64,000 nt of DNA from Thalassococcus profundi (GTDB lineage Bacteria > Pseudomonadota > Alphaproteobacteria > Rhodobacterales > Rhodobacteraceae): NCBI RefSeq assembly GCF_003344785.1, contig NZ_QPMK01000001.1:218651-282650 (forward strand), given 5' to 3'. Below the pieces are notes generated by a model. The model was not told the origin of the DNA and searched no databases. It saw only the letters and a list, made by a program, of their open reading frames with translations. Position 1 is the first letter of the stretch; each line of letters starts with the position of its first letter. This document shows, in pieces, positions 26,834 to 35,786 of this stretch. Both the position numbers and the translations under genes were made by a program.

Positions 26834-28576
26834 TCATTGCGTTGCCAGCGCCGGGTCGGTTTCGGGCCGGGCCAAGGCTTGCCATGCGTGAAATTGCGAC
26901 AGGAAGACCTTGCCGTTCAGATGGTCGAGGAAATGCGTCGCCCGCAGCCGATCCATCACCGGCCCCTTGACCTCGGACAGGTGAAGACCGACGCCCATGT
27001 CCGACAGTCGGCTGTTGATCGCCTCGAGGCTTTCCAGCGCCGAGTAATCCACTGCGTTCACCGCCGAGAACATCAGCACCACGTTGCGCACGTCGCAGCC
27101 GTCGCTGACCCGCGCCTGCAGCAGGTCCTCGAGAAAGCGCGCATTGGCGAAATAAAGGCTCTCGTCCACCCGCAGCGTCACAAGGTCGTCCTGGGTGATG
27201 ACCTCGTGCCGGTGGATGTTGCGGAAATGCTCGGTCCCCGGAACGCGGCCCACCTCGGCCACATGCGGGCGCGAGGTCTTGAAAAGGTGCAGCAGGATCG
27301 ACAGGCCGACGCCCGCACCGACTCCGACCTCGACCCCCGCCAGCAGGGTCAGCGCCATGGTCGCGGCGACGGCGGTGAAATCGGCGCGGCTGTACGCCCA
27401 GGTCTTCTGCAGGATGGTGACGTCCACGAGGCTGAGAACCGCGACGATGATCGTCGCCGCGAGCGTGGCGTTGGGCAGGTAATAGACCAGCGGCGTGAGC
27501 GCCACCGCCGCGATGGCAAGACCTGCGGCGGTAAAGGCACCTGCGGCGGGTGTTTCGGCGCCGGCGTCGAAATTCACCACCGAGCGGGAAAACCCGCCCG
27601 TGACCGGAAAGCCTCCGGTGAAAGCGGCGCCAAGGTTGGCGGCGCCGAGGCCGATCAGCTCCTGATCCGGATCGATACGCTGGCGCTTCTTCGCGGCGAG
27701 CGTCTGGGCGACCGAGACGGATTCGACGAATCCGATCACCGAAATCAGGATCGCGGGCAGCAGAAGTTGGGCCAGCAAGTCGGGCGTGAGGCCGGGCAGA
27801 GTCAGCGGCGGCAGGCTTTGCGGCACCGCGCCGACGATCCGCACGCCTAGCGCGTCGAGGTCCAGCACCCAGACCGCCAGCGTCGTCAGCACCACCGCCG
27901 CTACCGGCCCGGCCTTGGTCGCCACGTCCGCCGCCCTGGCGCCAAGGCCCGCGCGGCGCAGCGCCGGTTTCAGACCCTTGCGCGCCCAATATAGAAACGC
28001 CGTGGCGGCCAGCCCGATCAGGCCGGTGATGACGTTGATCTGTCCCAGATGCGACCAGAGACCGTGCAGCATCTCGGGCAGCGTATGGCCCGAGCCATCG
28101 ACACCGAGGATATGCCTGAGCTGGCTGGTGGCGATCAGGATGCCCGAGGCGGTGATGAAGCCCGCGATCACCGGGTGGCTGAGGAAATTGGCCAGGAAGC
28201 CCAGCCGCAACACACCCAGCAGCACCAGGAAGCCGCCCGACAGGAACGCCAGCGTCAGCGCCGCCACCGCGTAGCCCGCCGTGCCCTGTTCCGCGACCTG
28301 CCCGATGGCCGAGGCGGTGAGCAGCGACACCACCGCCACCGGCCCAACCGCCAGCGCCCGGCTGGTGCCGAAGATCGCGTAGAGGACGATGGGCGCGATG
28401 GAGGCGTAGAGGCCCGCCTCTGGCGGCAGCCCGGCCAGCAGCGCGTAGGCCAGCGACTGCGGGATCAGCATGATGGTGACGATGACGGCGGCGATCAGGT
28501 CGTTCGACAGCGCCGCGTGGTCATAGCGCGCGCCCCAGTCGAGGATCGGCAAGTAGCTGCGCAGGCGCGGAGGCAT
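26834..28576 (-). CDS. SulP family anion transporter with STAS domain
   Basis: A 580-residue inner-membrane carrier for inorganic anions (sulfate, bicarbonate or similar). Hydrophobic core with SulP marks IMLIPQSLAYALLAGLPPEAGLYAS and FGTSRALAVGPVAVVSLL, GFPVTGGFSRSVVNFDAGAETPAAG, then a cytosolic STAS domain (about 445-560: LRVDESLYFANARFLEDL, VVLMFSAVNAVDYSALESLEAIN). The downstream position behind a persulfide dioxygenase-like gene (gap 33 bases) suggests it moves a sulfur oxyanion product, sulfate or sulfite, although bicarbonate cannot be excluded. No strong Shine-Dalgarno precedes ATG 28576, consistent with coupling to the upstream gene. Confidence 0.9.
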   Translation of the reverse strand: MPPRLRSYLPILDWGARYDHAALSNDLIAAVIVTIMLIPQSLAYALLAGLPPEAGLYASIAPIVLYAIFGTSRALAVGPVAVVSLLTASAIGQVAEQGTAGYAVAALTLAFLSGGFLVLLGVLRLGFLANFLSHPVIAGFITASGILIATSQLRHILGVDGSGHTLPEMLHGLWSHLGQINVITGLIGLAATAFLYWARKGLKPALRRAGLGARAADVATKAGPVAAVVLTTLAVWVLDLDALGVRIVGAVPQSLPPLTLPGLTPDLLAQLLLPAILISVIGFVESVSVAQTLAAKKRQRIDPDQELIGLGAANLGAAFTGGFPVTGGFSRSVVNFDAGAETPAAGAFTAAGLAIAAVALTPLVYYLPNATLAATIIVAVLSLVDVTILQKTWAYSRADFTAVAATMALTLLAGVEVGVGAGVGLSILLHLFKTSRPHVAEVGRVPGTEHFRNIHRHEVITQDDLVTLRVDESLYFANARFLEDLLQARVSDGCDVRNVVLMFSAVNAVDYSALESLEAINSRLSDMGVGLHLSEVKGPVMDRLRATHFLDHLNGKVFLSQFHAWQALARPETDPALATQ

Positions 28577-28609
28577 GACTTTGTCTTTCTATCGACGGGC
28601 GCGAAGGTC

Positions 28610-29494
28610 TCAGAGTCCGTTCAGCGGCACCTTGAGCATCGGGCGGCCGTCCTTGTCGGTCGGCACGGTGCCGGCGCGCATGTTCACCTGCAGCGACGGG
28701 ATGATGAGCTTGGGCATGGCCAGCTGCGCGTCGCGCTCGGTACGAAAACGGATGAACTCCTCGCGGGTCTTGCCGCCGCCGACGTGGATGTTGTTGGCCT
28801 TCTCCTCGGCCACCGAGGTCTCCCACTGGATGTCGCGCCCGCCGGGGCCGTAATCGTGGCACATGAAAAGCCGCATCTCGTCCGGCAGGCTCAGCACCTT
28901 CTGAATCGAATCGTAGAGCTGCCCGGCATCGCCGCCGGGGAAATCCGCGCGGGCCGATCCGCCGTCGGGCATGAAGAGCGTGTCACCCACAAAGGCAGCG
29001 TTGCCCAGCACATGCACCATGCAGGCGGGCGTGTGACCGGGGGTGTAGAGCGCCACCGCCGTCATGCCGCCGATCCGGTAGGTGTCGCCATCTTCAAAGA
29101 GCGCGTCAAACTGCGACCCGTCGCGCTGGAATTCGGTGCCTTCGTTGAAGATCTTGCCGAAGGTGTCCTGCACCTCCATGATCTTCGACCCGATGCCGAT
29201 CTTGCCGCCCAGCCGCTGCTGCAGGTACGGCGCCGCCGACAGGTGGTCGGCATGGACATGGGTTTCTATGATCCATTCGAGCGTCAGGCCCCGCTCTTCG
29301 ATCTCGGCGATCAGCGCGTCGGCGTGGTCGTAGGTAATGCGCCCGGCGGCATAGTCGATGTCCATCACCGAATCGACAATGGCGCATGCGTCGGAGCCCG
29401 GGTCCTTGACGATATAGCTGATGGTGTTGGTCGCCGCGTCGAAATGCGCGGTGACCTCGGGCTGCACGGTGAGGTCGATGGGATATGCGGTCAT
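28610..29494 (-). CDS. Metallo-beta-lactamase-fold hydrolase, persulfide dioxygenase/Blh type
   Basis: A 294-residue enzyme with the metal motif THVHADHLSAA, PGHTPACMVH, GDTLFMPDGGSARADFPGG and CHDYGPGGRDIQWETSV. The second and third elements and the C-terminal region place it with the Blh/ETHE1-like sulfur dioxygenases of bigR operons (glutathione persulfide to sulfite) rather than with glyoxalase II. ATG 29494 follows GGGAGGA. The frame runs further up but the extension is not family-like. It forms an operon with sulP. An AT-rich dyad upstream (29547-29573) may be the site of an ArsR-type persulfide sensor such as BigR/SqrR, but no regulator gene is adjacent. Confidence 0.87.
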   Translation of the reverse strand: MTAYPIDLTVQPEVTAHFDAATNTISYIVKDPGSDACAIVDSVMDIDYAAGRITYDHADALIAEIEERGLTLEWIIETHVHADHLSAAPYLQQRLGGKIGIGSKIMEVQDTFGKIFNEGTEFQRDGSQFDALFEDGDTYRIGGMTAVALYTPGHTPACMVHVLGNAAFVGDTLFMPDGGSARADFPGGDAGQLYDSIQKVLSLPDEMRLFMCHDYGPGGRDIQWETSVAEEKANNIHVGGGKTREEFIRFRTERDAQLAMPKLIIPSLQVNMRAGTVPTDKDGRPMLKVPLNGL

Positions 29495-29546
29495 GAAGTC
29501 CTCCCGAAGGCAAGGCGTGATGGGCGGCGCAGTCGTCACATGCCCC

Positions 29547-29573
29547 ACATCATATTCATTAATTTTTATGTGT
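29547..29573 (-). promoter_or_regulatory. AT-rich promoter/operator of the sulfur pair
   Basis: In otherwise GC-rich DNA, this stretch reads ACATCATATTCATTAATT then TTTATGTGT; the outer parts are imperfectly inverted around ATTAAT. It is 53 bases upstream of the dioxygenase start. Comparable AT-rich dyads are bound by BigR-type regulators in other alphaproteobacteria, which is the basis for the proposal; no direct evidence here. Confidence 0.35.
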
Positions 29574-29608
29574 TTTGCGCCGCCGATGTCAACGGCTGTC
29601 GCACCGCG

Positions 29609-31060
29609 CTATTGCACCGCCTTGATCGCCGGATAAGCGGCGCGGAACGCCGCATAGGCGTCGTCGAACGCATCGCGCATTCCGGGGTCGGGGTCGATGG
29701 CGTCGCCCAGCGCAGGCCGGGTCATCACCTCGCCCGCATCGGTGCCCGTCGCGGCCACCATGCCCAGCCGCGCGGCACCCAGCGCCGCGCCGAATTCGCC
29801 GCCCTCGGGACGCCTCAGCGGCACGCCCAGCACCGTCGCGATCAGCCGTAGCCAATAGGCCGAGGCCGTCCCGCCGCCGATGGCGATGAGGCTGTCGAGC
29901 CGCGCGCCGGTCGCCCGCAGCGCCTCGAAACTGTCGCGCAGGCCAAAGGCCACGCCCTCGAGCACGGCGCGGGTCAGGTCGTCGCGGTCGCTGCCCGCGG
30001 CAAGGCCGGTAAAGGCGCCGCGGATCTCCGCATCGTTATGCGGCGTGCGTTCGCCCGAAAGGTACGGCAGGAACCGCACCGGGCCGGGCGTTTGCAGATC
30101 CGGGCCGAGCCCAGCGGTCAGGTCGGCGGGTTTGCACCCGGCGATCCGCGCCAGCCAGTTCAGGCTGTCGGTGGCCGAAAGCATCACGCCCATCTGGTAC
30201 CATTGCCCCGGCACCGCGTGGCAGAAGGTGTGCAGCGCGGTGTCGGGCGCCGGGCGGTAGCCGTCCCGCGCCGCCAGCAGCACACCCGAGGTGCCCAGCG
30301 AGACAAAGCCGTCGCCTTCGGCCAGCGCGCCGATGCCGCAGGCCGCGGCGGCGTTGTCCCCGGCCCCGCCGGCGACGCTGACCGGACCTTTCAGGCCCCA
30401 CTTGCTGCAAAGCGACTCGCGTAGACGGCCCGCCTCGGCCGCCCCCTCCACAAGCCTCGGCATCTGGTCGCGGCGCATGTGGCCTGCGTCGAGCAGCCGG
30501 TCGGACCAGTCCCGCGCGCCGACGTCGAGCCACGAGGTCCCGGCGCTGTCGGACATGTCCGCGACGTGATCGCCGGTGAGGTAGAGATTCAGGTAGGCAG
30601 CCGGCAGAAGCACCTTGGCGACGCGGTCGAAAACCTCGGGTTCATGGGCGCGGACCCAGTCCAGCTTGGGCGCGGTGAAGCCCGGAAAGACGATGTTGCC
30701 CGACAGCGCGCGGACGTCGTCGGCGACGTCGAGCCGGGCGGCCTCGGCATGGGACCGGGTGTCGTTCCAGAGGATGCAGGGCCGCAGAACCGCGTCGGAG
30801 GCATCCAGCAGGGTCGCACCGTGCATGTGACCGGCGACGCCGATGCCGCGCAGGCCTGCGAACTCCGGGCAATTGGCGCGCAACTCCTCGACCGCACCGT
30901 CCAGCGCGGCGATCCAGTCGGCCGGATCCTGTTCGGACCAGCCGGAATGGGGGTGCGCAACGTCGTAATGCCGCTCGGCCGAGGCCAGCGGCACGCCGTC
31001 CGCATCGACAAGCAGCGCCCGCAACCCGGACGTGCCGAGATCAATTCCCAGATAGGCCAT
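29609..31060 (-). CDS. xylB: Xylulokinase
   Basis: FGGY-family sugar kinase, ATP plus D-xylulose to D-xylulose 5-phosphate. The 483-residue protein has the N-terminal phosphate motif MAYLGIDLGTSGLRALLVD, GVAGHMHGATLLD with the catalytic-region WNDTRS, the adenosine motif GGGTASAYWLRLIATVLGVPLRRPEGGEFGAALGAARLG, and YLSGERTPHNDAEIRGAFTGL, which together are characteristic of XylB. ATG 31060 sits behind GGAGGAGG. No xylose isomerase, transporter or regulator is adjacent, so the gene stands alone and may serve another pentulose or pentitol pathway. Confidence 0.9.
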   Translation of the reverse strand: MAYLGIDLGTSGLRALLVDADGVPLASAERHYDVAHPHSGWSEQDPADWIAALDGAVEELRANCPEFAGLRGIGVAGHMHGATLLDASDAVLRPCILWNDTRSHAEAARLDVADDVRALSGNIVFPGFTAPKLDWVRAHEPEVFDRVAKVLLPAAYLNLYLTGDHVADMSDSAGTSWLDVGARDWSDRLLDAGHMRRDQMPRLVEGAAEAGRLRESLCSKWGLKGPVSVAGGAGDNAAAACGIGALAEGDGFVSLGTSGVLLAARDGYRPAPDTALHTFCHAVPGQWYQMGVMLSATDSLNWLARIAGCKPADLTAGLGPDLQTPGPVRFLPYLSGERTPHNDAEIRGAFTGLAAGSDRDDLTRAVLEGVAFGLRDSFEALRATGARLDSLIAIGGGTASAYWLRLIATVLGVPLRRPEGGEFGAALGAARLGMVAATGTDAGEVMTRPALGDAIDPDPGMRDAFDDAYAAFRAAYPAIKAVQ

Positions 31061-31433
31061 GGTCCTCCTCCTTCCTGCGCTTCGCCGTCGTGTGCCGGGG
31101 CGCGTCATGCGCGGGCCCGATGGTTTCCGATGCCGATACGCCGCGCCGGACACATGTCGCGGACGGCGCGCAGGGATGTTCGCCGTCGGTTTCCAGGGTC
31201 AGCGGCACCGGCGGTGCGCGACCTGATCCGTCTCCTACTGCTTTCGCTGCCTGCATGGAAGCGCAGTTGTTCCGCGCCGCCGTGTCGGCGCGCTCCGAAG
31301 CCGCGATACTGGCATGGCTTTTCGCACGATCTGTCCGTCGGTCGGTGCAGCGCCTTCACCGCGGCCGCCATGGCAAAGCGGTCCGGACGGGTATTCAGAG
31401 CGAGGGCACGGGCATAGCCGTTCCGACGCTGTC
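31061..31433. other. Intergenic region upstream of xylB
   Basis: About 370 bases between the xylB start and the end of the first DUF3299 gene. Open frames here are short and Arg-rich with no recognisable family. The xylB promoter should be in the left part. I see no terminator hairpin with a T run and no operator repeat that I can defend. Confidence 0.5.
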
Positions 31434-31934
31434 CTAGTACGCGCGGATATCCTCGGCGGAGAGTGCATATCCGATATCGGCCAGCTGGGTCGACATCGAC
31501 GCCGTTCCGAACATGCCGGTCACGGTCACCGGTTCGAACATGCCAGAGCTTTCATAGGGCGTTTCGGTGGTGACAAAGACAAGCTGGTTGGCCGGGGGCG
31601 GCTGCACGTGCACGCAGGCACCGACATAGGGCACCAGGATAAATGCGGTGACGCCGGTCGCTCTCTGGTCGATCGGAACGATGAAGCCCGACAACCTGAC
31701 GATCCGGCCCGTCCAGTCGGTGCGCACGCCCGTCGACGCGGGCTGGCGCGCGGCAAGACTGCTTTCGTCATGCGGCAGGATGCCTGCAAGGTTGCCGGGA
31801 AGCGAAAAATCGTCTTCGGGCAAGAGGTCGCGCCATTCGATGTCGATCACGGTATCGGCGAAACCGGCGCGGGCGAGGCCCGCGGCTGCGAGGCCGAGCA
31901 GCAGGGTACGGCGCGACGGCACGGCTATTGCCAT
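31434..31934 (-). CDS. DUF3299 exported protein, paralogue 1
   Basis: A 166-residue exported protein with a signal of Tat or Sec type (SRRTLLLGLAAAGLARAGFA). The mature part has WRDLLPEDD, VRLSGFIVPID, FILVPYVGACVHVQPPPANQLVFV and the C-terminal MSTQLADIGYAL. The Cys-His pair in YVGACVHVQPPP is shared with its neighbour and could bind metal. Function of DUF3299 is not established. It overlaps the stop of the second DUF3299 gene by ten bases and ends the ZrgA-ABC operon, so a role with periplasmic zinc is inferred. Confidence 0.82.
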   Translation of the reverse strand: MAIAVPSRRTLLLGLAAAGLARAGFADTVIDIEWRDLLPEDDFSLPGNLAGILPHDESSLAARQPASTGVRTDWTGRIVRLSGFIVPIDQRATGVTAFILVPYVGACVHVQPPPANQLVFVTTETPYESSGMFEPVTVTGMFGTASMSTQLADIGYALSAEDIRAY

Positions 31935-32437
31935 TGGTAGGCCTCGATCGTCTTGGCCTCGAGCTGGTAGCCGACATCGGCGATCTGGGTCGACATCGCC
32001 TTGGCCGACAGACGTCCGTAGACCCAGACAGGATCCCAGAGGGATTCGTTGGGCCAGGGGGTCTGCGTGGTTACGAAGACAAGCTGGTTCGGCGGCGGTG
32101 GCGGCACATGGATACAGGCCCCTACGTAAGGCACGAGCATGAAGCTGGTGACACCGGCCGAGGTCACGTCGAAGGGGATGATGTAGCCGGGCAGCTTGAC
32201 CGGCTTGCCGTCCAGCCGGGTGTTCACCTTGCGCGCATTCGCGTCGAACTCGGGAACCCAGGTGTCGTTCACCTCGTCGATCTGGCCGGGGCCGACGATC
32301 TCGCCATAGGGGACGCCGGAGGGGATCAGATCGTCCCAGGTGATTTCCCGGAACGGGTTGGCCAAGGCACGACCGGGCACGAGGCTCGCTGCGGCGCAGG
32401 CAAGGACGGTGCGTCGGGACAGGGGCATCTGGGTCAT
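31925..32437 (-). CDS. DUF3299 exported protein, paralogue 2
   Basis: A 170-residue paralogue of the gene at 31434-31934, with RR-containing signal (LSRRTVLACAAASLVPGRALA). It keeps ITWDDLIPSG, VKLPGYIIPFD, FMLVPYVGACIHVPPPPPNQLVFVTTQTPW and MSTQIADVGYQL. The same Cys-Ile-His element is present. The two copies are clearly homologous but diverged, so the duplication is old. It overlaps the ABC permease stop by four bases (ATGA), so it is translationally coupled to the transporter. Confidence 0.84.
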   Translation of the reverse strand: MTQMPLSRRTVLACAAASLVPGRALANPFREITWDDLIPSGVPYGEIVGPGQIDEVNDTWVPEFDANARKVNTRLDGKPVKLPGYIIPFDVTSAGVTSFMLVPYVGACIHVPPPPPNQLVFVTTQTPWPNESLWDPVWVYGRLSAKAMSTQIADVGYQLEAKTIEAYQWQ

Positions 32438-33684
32438 ATCCGGATCATCATGCCATCGGCCAGCGACAGGCGATAGGCCCGAAGCGCGGGCAGCAGGCTC
32501 GTCAGCGCCGCCGCACCGATCACAGCTGCGAGAGCCGACAGTTCCCGCGCCGACGGTGGGGCGATCGGCAGCCAGAGGCCGAAAGCGCTGTCGACCAGCG
32601 GCTGCGCGACGGTCAGTCCGACGTAGAGCAGAACCAGCCCCAGAACCGCGCCGATGGCGGCCATCAGCGCCGCTTCGAGCACCAGCAGGCCGAGGATCGT
32701 CGCGGGCCGCGCCCCCATGGCCCGCCAGATCGCCATTTCCCGGCGCCGTTCGTTCAGAGAGGAGAAGATCATCGCCATCATGCCCAGCAACGCGGTTATC
32801 ACCACCATGGCAGAGACGCCGATGAGCGCGGTTTCGGCCACGCCGACGATCTGCCAGAGCTCCTGCAACGCGACGCCGGGAAGGATCGCGAGCAGCGGTT
32901 CTTCGGGGTATTCGTTGATCGCGCGTTGCAGGCCGAAGATCTGCAGACGAGACTCGACGCCGACAAGGGCGGCGGTGATGGCGGAAGGTGTCAGGTCCAT
33001 CTCCCGGATCCGCTCTACCGGCGTCGTCTGGCCGGGGACCTGCGCGCCCGAACGCCAGTCGACGTGGATCGCCTCGATGGCTTCGAGACTGACGATCACC
33101 GTCCGGTCGACCGGCGTGCCGGTGCGGTCGATGATCCCGGCGATGCGGAAGGGTTGATCGTCGTGGTCGGTGAAACTGGCCAGCCCGTGCGACACCACGA
33201 CGGGGTCGCCGACCTCGTAACCCAGCGTCGCCGCGACCTCGGCGCCGATCACCGCATCGTAAAGGTCGTCCAGACCGTGGCCCTGCCCGATCTCGAGAGA
33301 CCGACCGCCGCGATATTTGTAGTGGTCGAAGAACGCCTGCGTCGTGCCCATCACCCGGAACTGCCGGTGGCTGTCGCCGAGGGAGATGGGCACGATCCAG
33401 TCGACTTCGGGCCGGGCGGCGATGTCCTGGTAGCTTTCCCAGGTCACGTTGTTCGTCGCATTGCCGATCCGGAACACCGAATACAGAAGCAGCTGGACCG
33501 ACCCGGACCGCGCGCCGACGATCAGGTCGGTCCCCGAGATCGTGTCGGCGAAACTGGCCCGCGCACCGGTGCGAACCTTTTCGACACCGAGGAACAGCGC
33601 GACCGACAGGGCGATGGCGAGGATCGTCATCCCGACCGTCAGAGCCCGCGCCATGAGCGAGCCAAGGGCGAGGCGCAGGATCAT
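32434..33684 (-). CDS. ABC transporter permease, FtsX/MacB type
   Basis: A 416-residue inner-membrane protein with the MacB/LolC layout: one helix near the N-terminus (ARALTVGMTILAIALSVALFLG), a large periplasmic domain (about 35-270), and three C-terminal helices within TALIGVSAMVVITALLGMMAMIFSSLNERRREMAIWRAMGARPATILGLLVLEA, the FtsX signature. Such permeases work mechanically on periplasmic partners rather than importing solutes. I start at ATG 33684; its ATGA overlap with the ATPase stop confirms the start. The partner is probably the upstream ZrgA-like protein or the DUF3299 pair. Confidence 0.9.
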   Translation of the reverse strand: MILRLALGSLMARALTVGMTILAIALSVALFLGVEKVRTGARASFADTISGTDLIVGARSGSVQLLLYSVFRIGNATNNVTWESYQDIAARPEVDWIVPISLGDSHRQFRVMGTTQAFFDHYKYRGGRSLEIGQGHGLDDLYDAVIGAEVAATLGYEVGDPVVVSHGLASFTDHDDQPFRIAGIIDRTGTPVDRTVIVSLEAIEAIHVDWRSGAQVPGQTTPVERIREMDLTPSAITAALVGVESRLQIFGLQRAINEYPEEPLLAILPGVALQELWQIVGVAETALIGVSAMVVITALLGMMAMIFSSLNERRREMAIWRAMGARPATILGLLVLEAALMAAIGAVLGLVLLYVGLTVAQPLVDSAFGLWLPIAPPSARELSALAAVIGAAALTSLLPALRAYRLSLADGMMIRI

Positions 33685-34376
33685 GCCGTCCTCCGTTCGG
33701 TTCGCGCGATGTCTGCGAGGCGCACGACCCGGTCGAACCGCGCGCCCAGGCGTTCGTCGTGGCTGACCATCAGCAGCGACGATCCGGTGGCGGCGATGCG
33801 GTCGAAGAGCAGCCCGAGAAAGCTGTCCTGCGTCGCGGCATCCAGGGCCGAGGTCGGTTCGTCGGCGACGATCAGCGGCGGCTGTCCGATCAGGGCGCGC
33901 GCGACGGCGACCCGCTGCTGCTGACCGACCGACAGGCGACCGGCTGTGGTGCCGGTGATCCCGTCGGGCAAGCCGAGGGCCGAACAGAGACCCGCGGCCT
34001 CGTCCGGTGCCGCGCGCTTGCGCCGCTCCGGGGCAAAACGCAGCGGCAGCAGGATATTGTCCGATACGCTGGCATAGGGCAGCAGGTTGAAATGCTGGAA
34101 GATCACGCCGATCCGTTCGGCCCGGAACCGGTCCCGCGCTCCGGCGCGCAGGGTCGCAATATCGGTGCCTCCGACCGCGACACAGCCGCTGTCGGCGGTG
34201 ACGATGCCGCAAATCAGCGACAGCAGCGTCGACTTGCCCGACCCGCTTTCACCCAGAAGCAAAACGCTTTCGCTCTGCGCCATGCGGAACTCCGGCACGG
34301 ACAGCGCGAACGATGACCGCCCCGGCCAGCGGAAGCGGACGTCGTCCAGGGCCAGTGCCGGGTCCGTCATGGTCAC
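33681..34376 (-). CDS. ABC transporter ATP-binding protein, LolD/MacB type
   Basis: A 231-residue ATPase: Walker A GESGSGKST (about 43-51), Q loop FQHFNLLPYASVSDNILLPL, signature LSVGQQQRVAVARAL, Walker B LIVADEPTSALD, switch His in MVSHDERLG. The FNLLPYLTV-like Q-loop context is typical of the LolD/MacB subfamily, agreeing with the FtsX-type permease that follows. Its ATG overlaps the stop of the zrgA-like gene (34373-34376), so three to five genes are coupled. Confidence 0.92.
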   Translation of the reverse strand: MTMTDPALALDDVRFRWPGRSSFALSVPEFRMAQSESVLLLGESGSGKSTLLSLICGIVTADSGCVAVGGTDIATLRAGARDRFRAERIGVIFQHFNLLPYASVSDNILLPLRFAPERRKRAAPDEAAGLCSALGLPDGITGTTAGRLSVGQQQRVAVARALIGQPPLIVADEPTSALDAATQDSFLGLLFDRIAATGSSLLMVSHDERLGARFDRVVRLADIARTERRTA

Positions 34377-34972
34377 TCCAGCTTCAATTCAGGCGCGGCG
34401 CGGCCGATCTCGGCCCGACCGGCGCCGGATTCGGTGCCGAATTGCGCCGCGATTTCCTGCGCGTTTTCGAAGGTGTCGAAGAACGGGAAGCCGATGGTGG
34501 TCAGCGCACCCTGGTCCTCGCAGTCGAAGGCATAGGTCAAATGGAACGCGCTGTGCTGGGCCTCGTCGGCGTGATTGCCGTCATGGTTGTCCCCGGCGTG
34601 TTCTTCTTGCTCGTGATCCTCCGCCATGTGATCTTCCGCATCGTCATGGTCGCGATCGCCGGAGTGCAGTTCGGCCAGGACCTTTGTCAGGTGACAACCG
34701 GCGGCGGCGGGCAGGGTCACCACATTCTCGGGCATCAGCATCTGGCGGATGGCGGCCTCGACCGCATCCCTGTCCTCGGCAGAACTGGACTCGTATTCGA
34801 AGCCGACGATGTCCATGCCGGGGGCCAGGATGCCGACATGTACCGTGCCGTCCTCGATGGCGATTTCCGCGGTGGAAACGCCGTGCACATGCGCGTCGAT
34901 TTCGCGGCTGTCCTGTGCGACGGCTCCCGTGGCGAGCGAAGCGGCGACGAGCGTCAGAGGGATCGGTCTCAT
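34373..34972 (-). CDS. ZrgA-like periplasmic zinc protein (DUF2796)
   Basis: A 199-residue exported protein with signal MRPIPLTLVAASLATGAVAQ. Mature sequence begins REIDAHVHGVSTAEIAIEDGTVHVGILAPGMDIVGFE, the ZrgA/DUF2796 start, and carries a His/Asp/Glu-rich metal-binding loop (about 105-145, with DRDHDD, HMAEDHEQEEH, DNHDGNH). ZrgA is part of the zinc-regulated zrg operon of Vibrio cholerae, which also encodes an ABC system. Zinc scavenging is therefore the likely task. Expected control is by Zur; upstream I see only an inverted repeat GTTGCA-N8-TGCAAC (35003-35022), which does not look like a classic Zur box. Confidence 0.85.
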   Translation of the reverse strand: MRPIPLTLVAASLATGAVAQDSREIDAHVHGVSTAEIAIEDGTVHVGILAPGMDIVGFEYESSSAEDRDAVEAAIRQMLMPENVVTLPAAAGCHLTKVLAELHSGDRDHDDAEDHMAEDHEQEEHAGDNHDGNHADEAQHSAFHLTYAFDCEDQGALTTIGFPFFDTFENAQEIAAQFGTESGAGRAEIGRAAPELKLE

Positions 34973-35786
34973 GGCAGGTCCTTTCCCGACGATTGATGAA
35001 GAGTTGCACGGACCTTTGCAACGCCCCGGCGCCACGCGGCGCGGTCACATCCGCGTTTTTCGGGCGGCGGGCCGAGCATCAGGACGCCATCCCACCTCTG
35101 CCCGTCAGGCGCCGGATCGCGGCCCGCCACTAATTGTGTGATCGAGGAAAGCGCGTCCGGTATTGTTTCCTGCGTCTGAACGCGGATTCAGCCCGGACCG
35201 CACACTGTCAAACGTCCTGAATAGCGCCCTTGCAAAACGCCGCGCCGTGAAACCCACGGCGCGCCGTCACCGGTGTAGGGGCGCGAATATTTCTTCGTAG
35301 GGAATTCAATGAAATTAGACGGTTAGCCGCAGAAGCGTGACCACATTTTTTCGTCGTGTTCGCCCATATTTTTCGCATCGCGGGAACCCGACCAAACATC
35401 GCTGTCGACCGATGTCGCGCATCGGCAAGCCCATTGCCTATCAGTGATCCAATGCACGAAGATTGGGCGGAAACCGGAAGTTCGCCAAGAGTGCGAGAAG
35501 AGCAAGCCGATCAGTCGAAACCGGACATTAAATGATGCTGCGAGATTGCTCTAAGTTCCGGCTAATCGATCACGCCGAGTAGAAATTGGCTTCGGCAGTT
35601 TGCATCCTTTTTCCCAATGCCAGAGCAGCTCATTGCTGCAGACGGCATCATTCGGTCATGATACTACGCAGGAGCCTACCCTATATCCAAAATTCCTATC
35701 CCGTGGGTGTGGCTATCGAGACTGATCGTGAGAGCCCTTGGAAGGCCCGCAAGAGATCAAGGCGTGCAGTCTCAGACCTTCCGGAT
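34973..35786. other. Long non-coding stretch, right half AT-richer
   Basis: About 810 bases without a credible gene. The left part should hold the zrgA promoter. From about 35280 to 35740 base composition drops well below the surrounding GC level and all frames are broken, with phrases such as CGGAAACCGGAAGTTCGCC and AACCGGACATTAAATGATGC that look like remnants of decayed sequence. It marks the left border of the tartrate/apiose region and may be the scar of an earlier insertion. No tRNA, IS or terminator was identified. Confidence 0.5.

Noticed and set aside
34973-35050. Zur box upstream of the zrgA-like gene
   Set aside because: The only dyad, GTTGCA-N8-TGCAAC, lacks the AT-rich core of alphaproteobacterial Zur sites.
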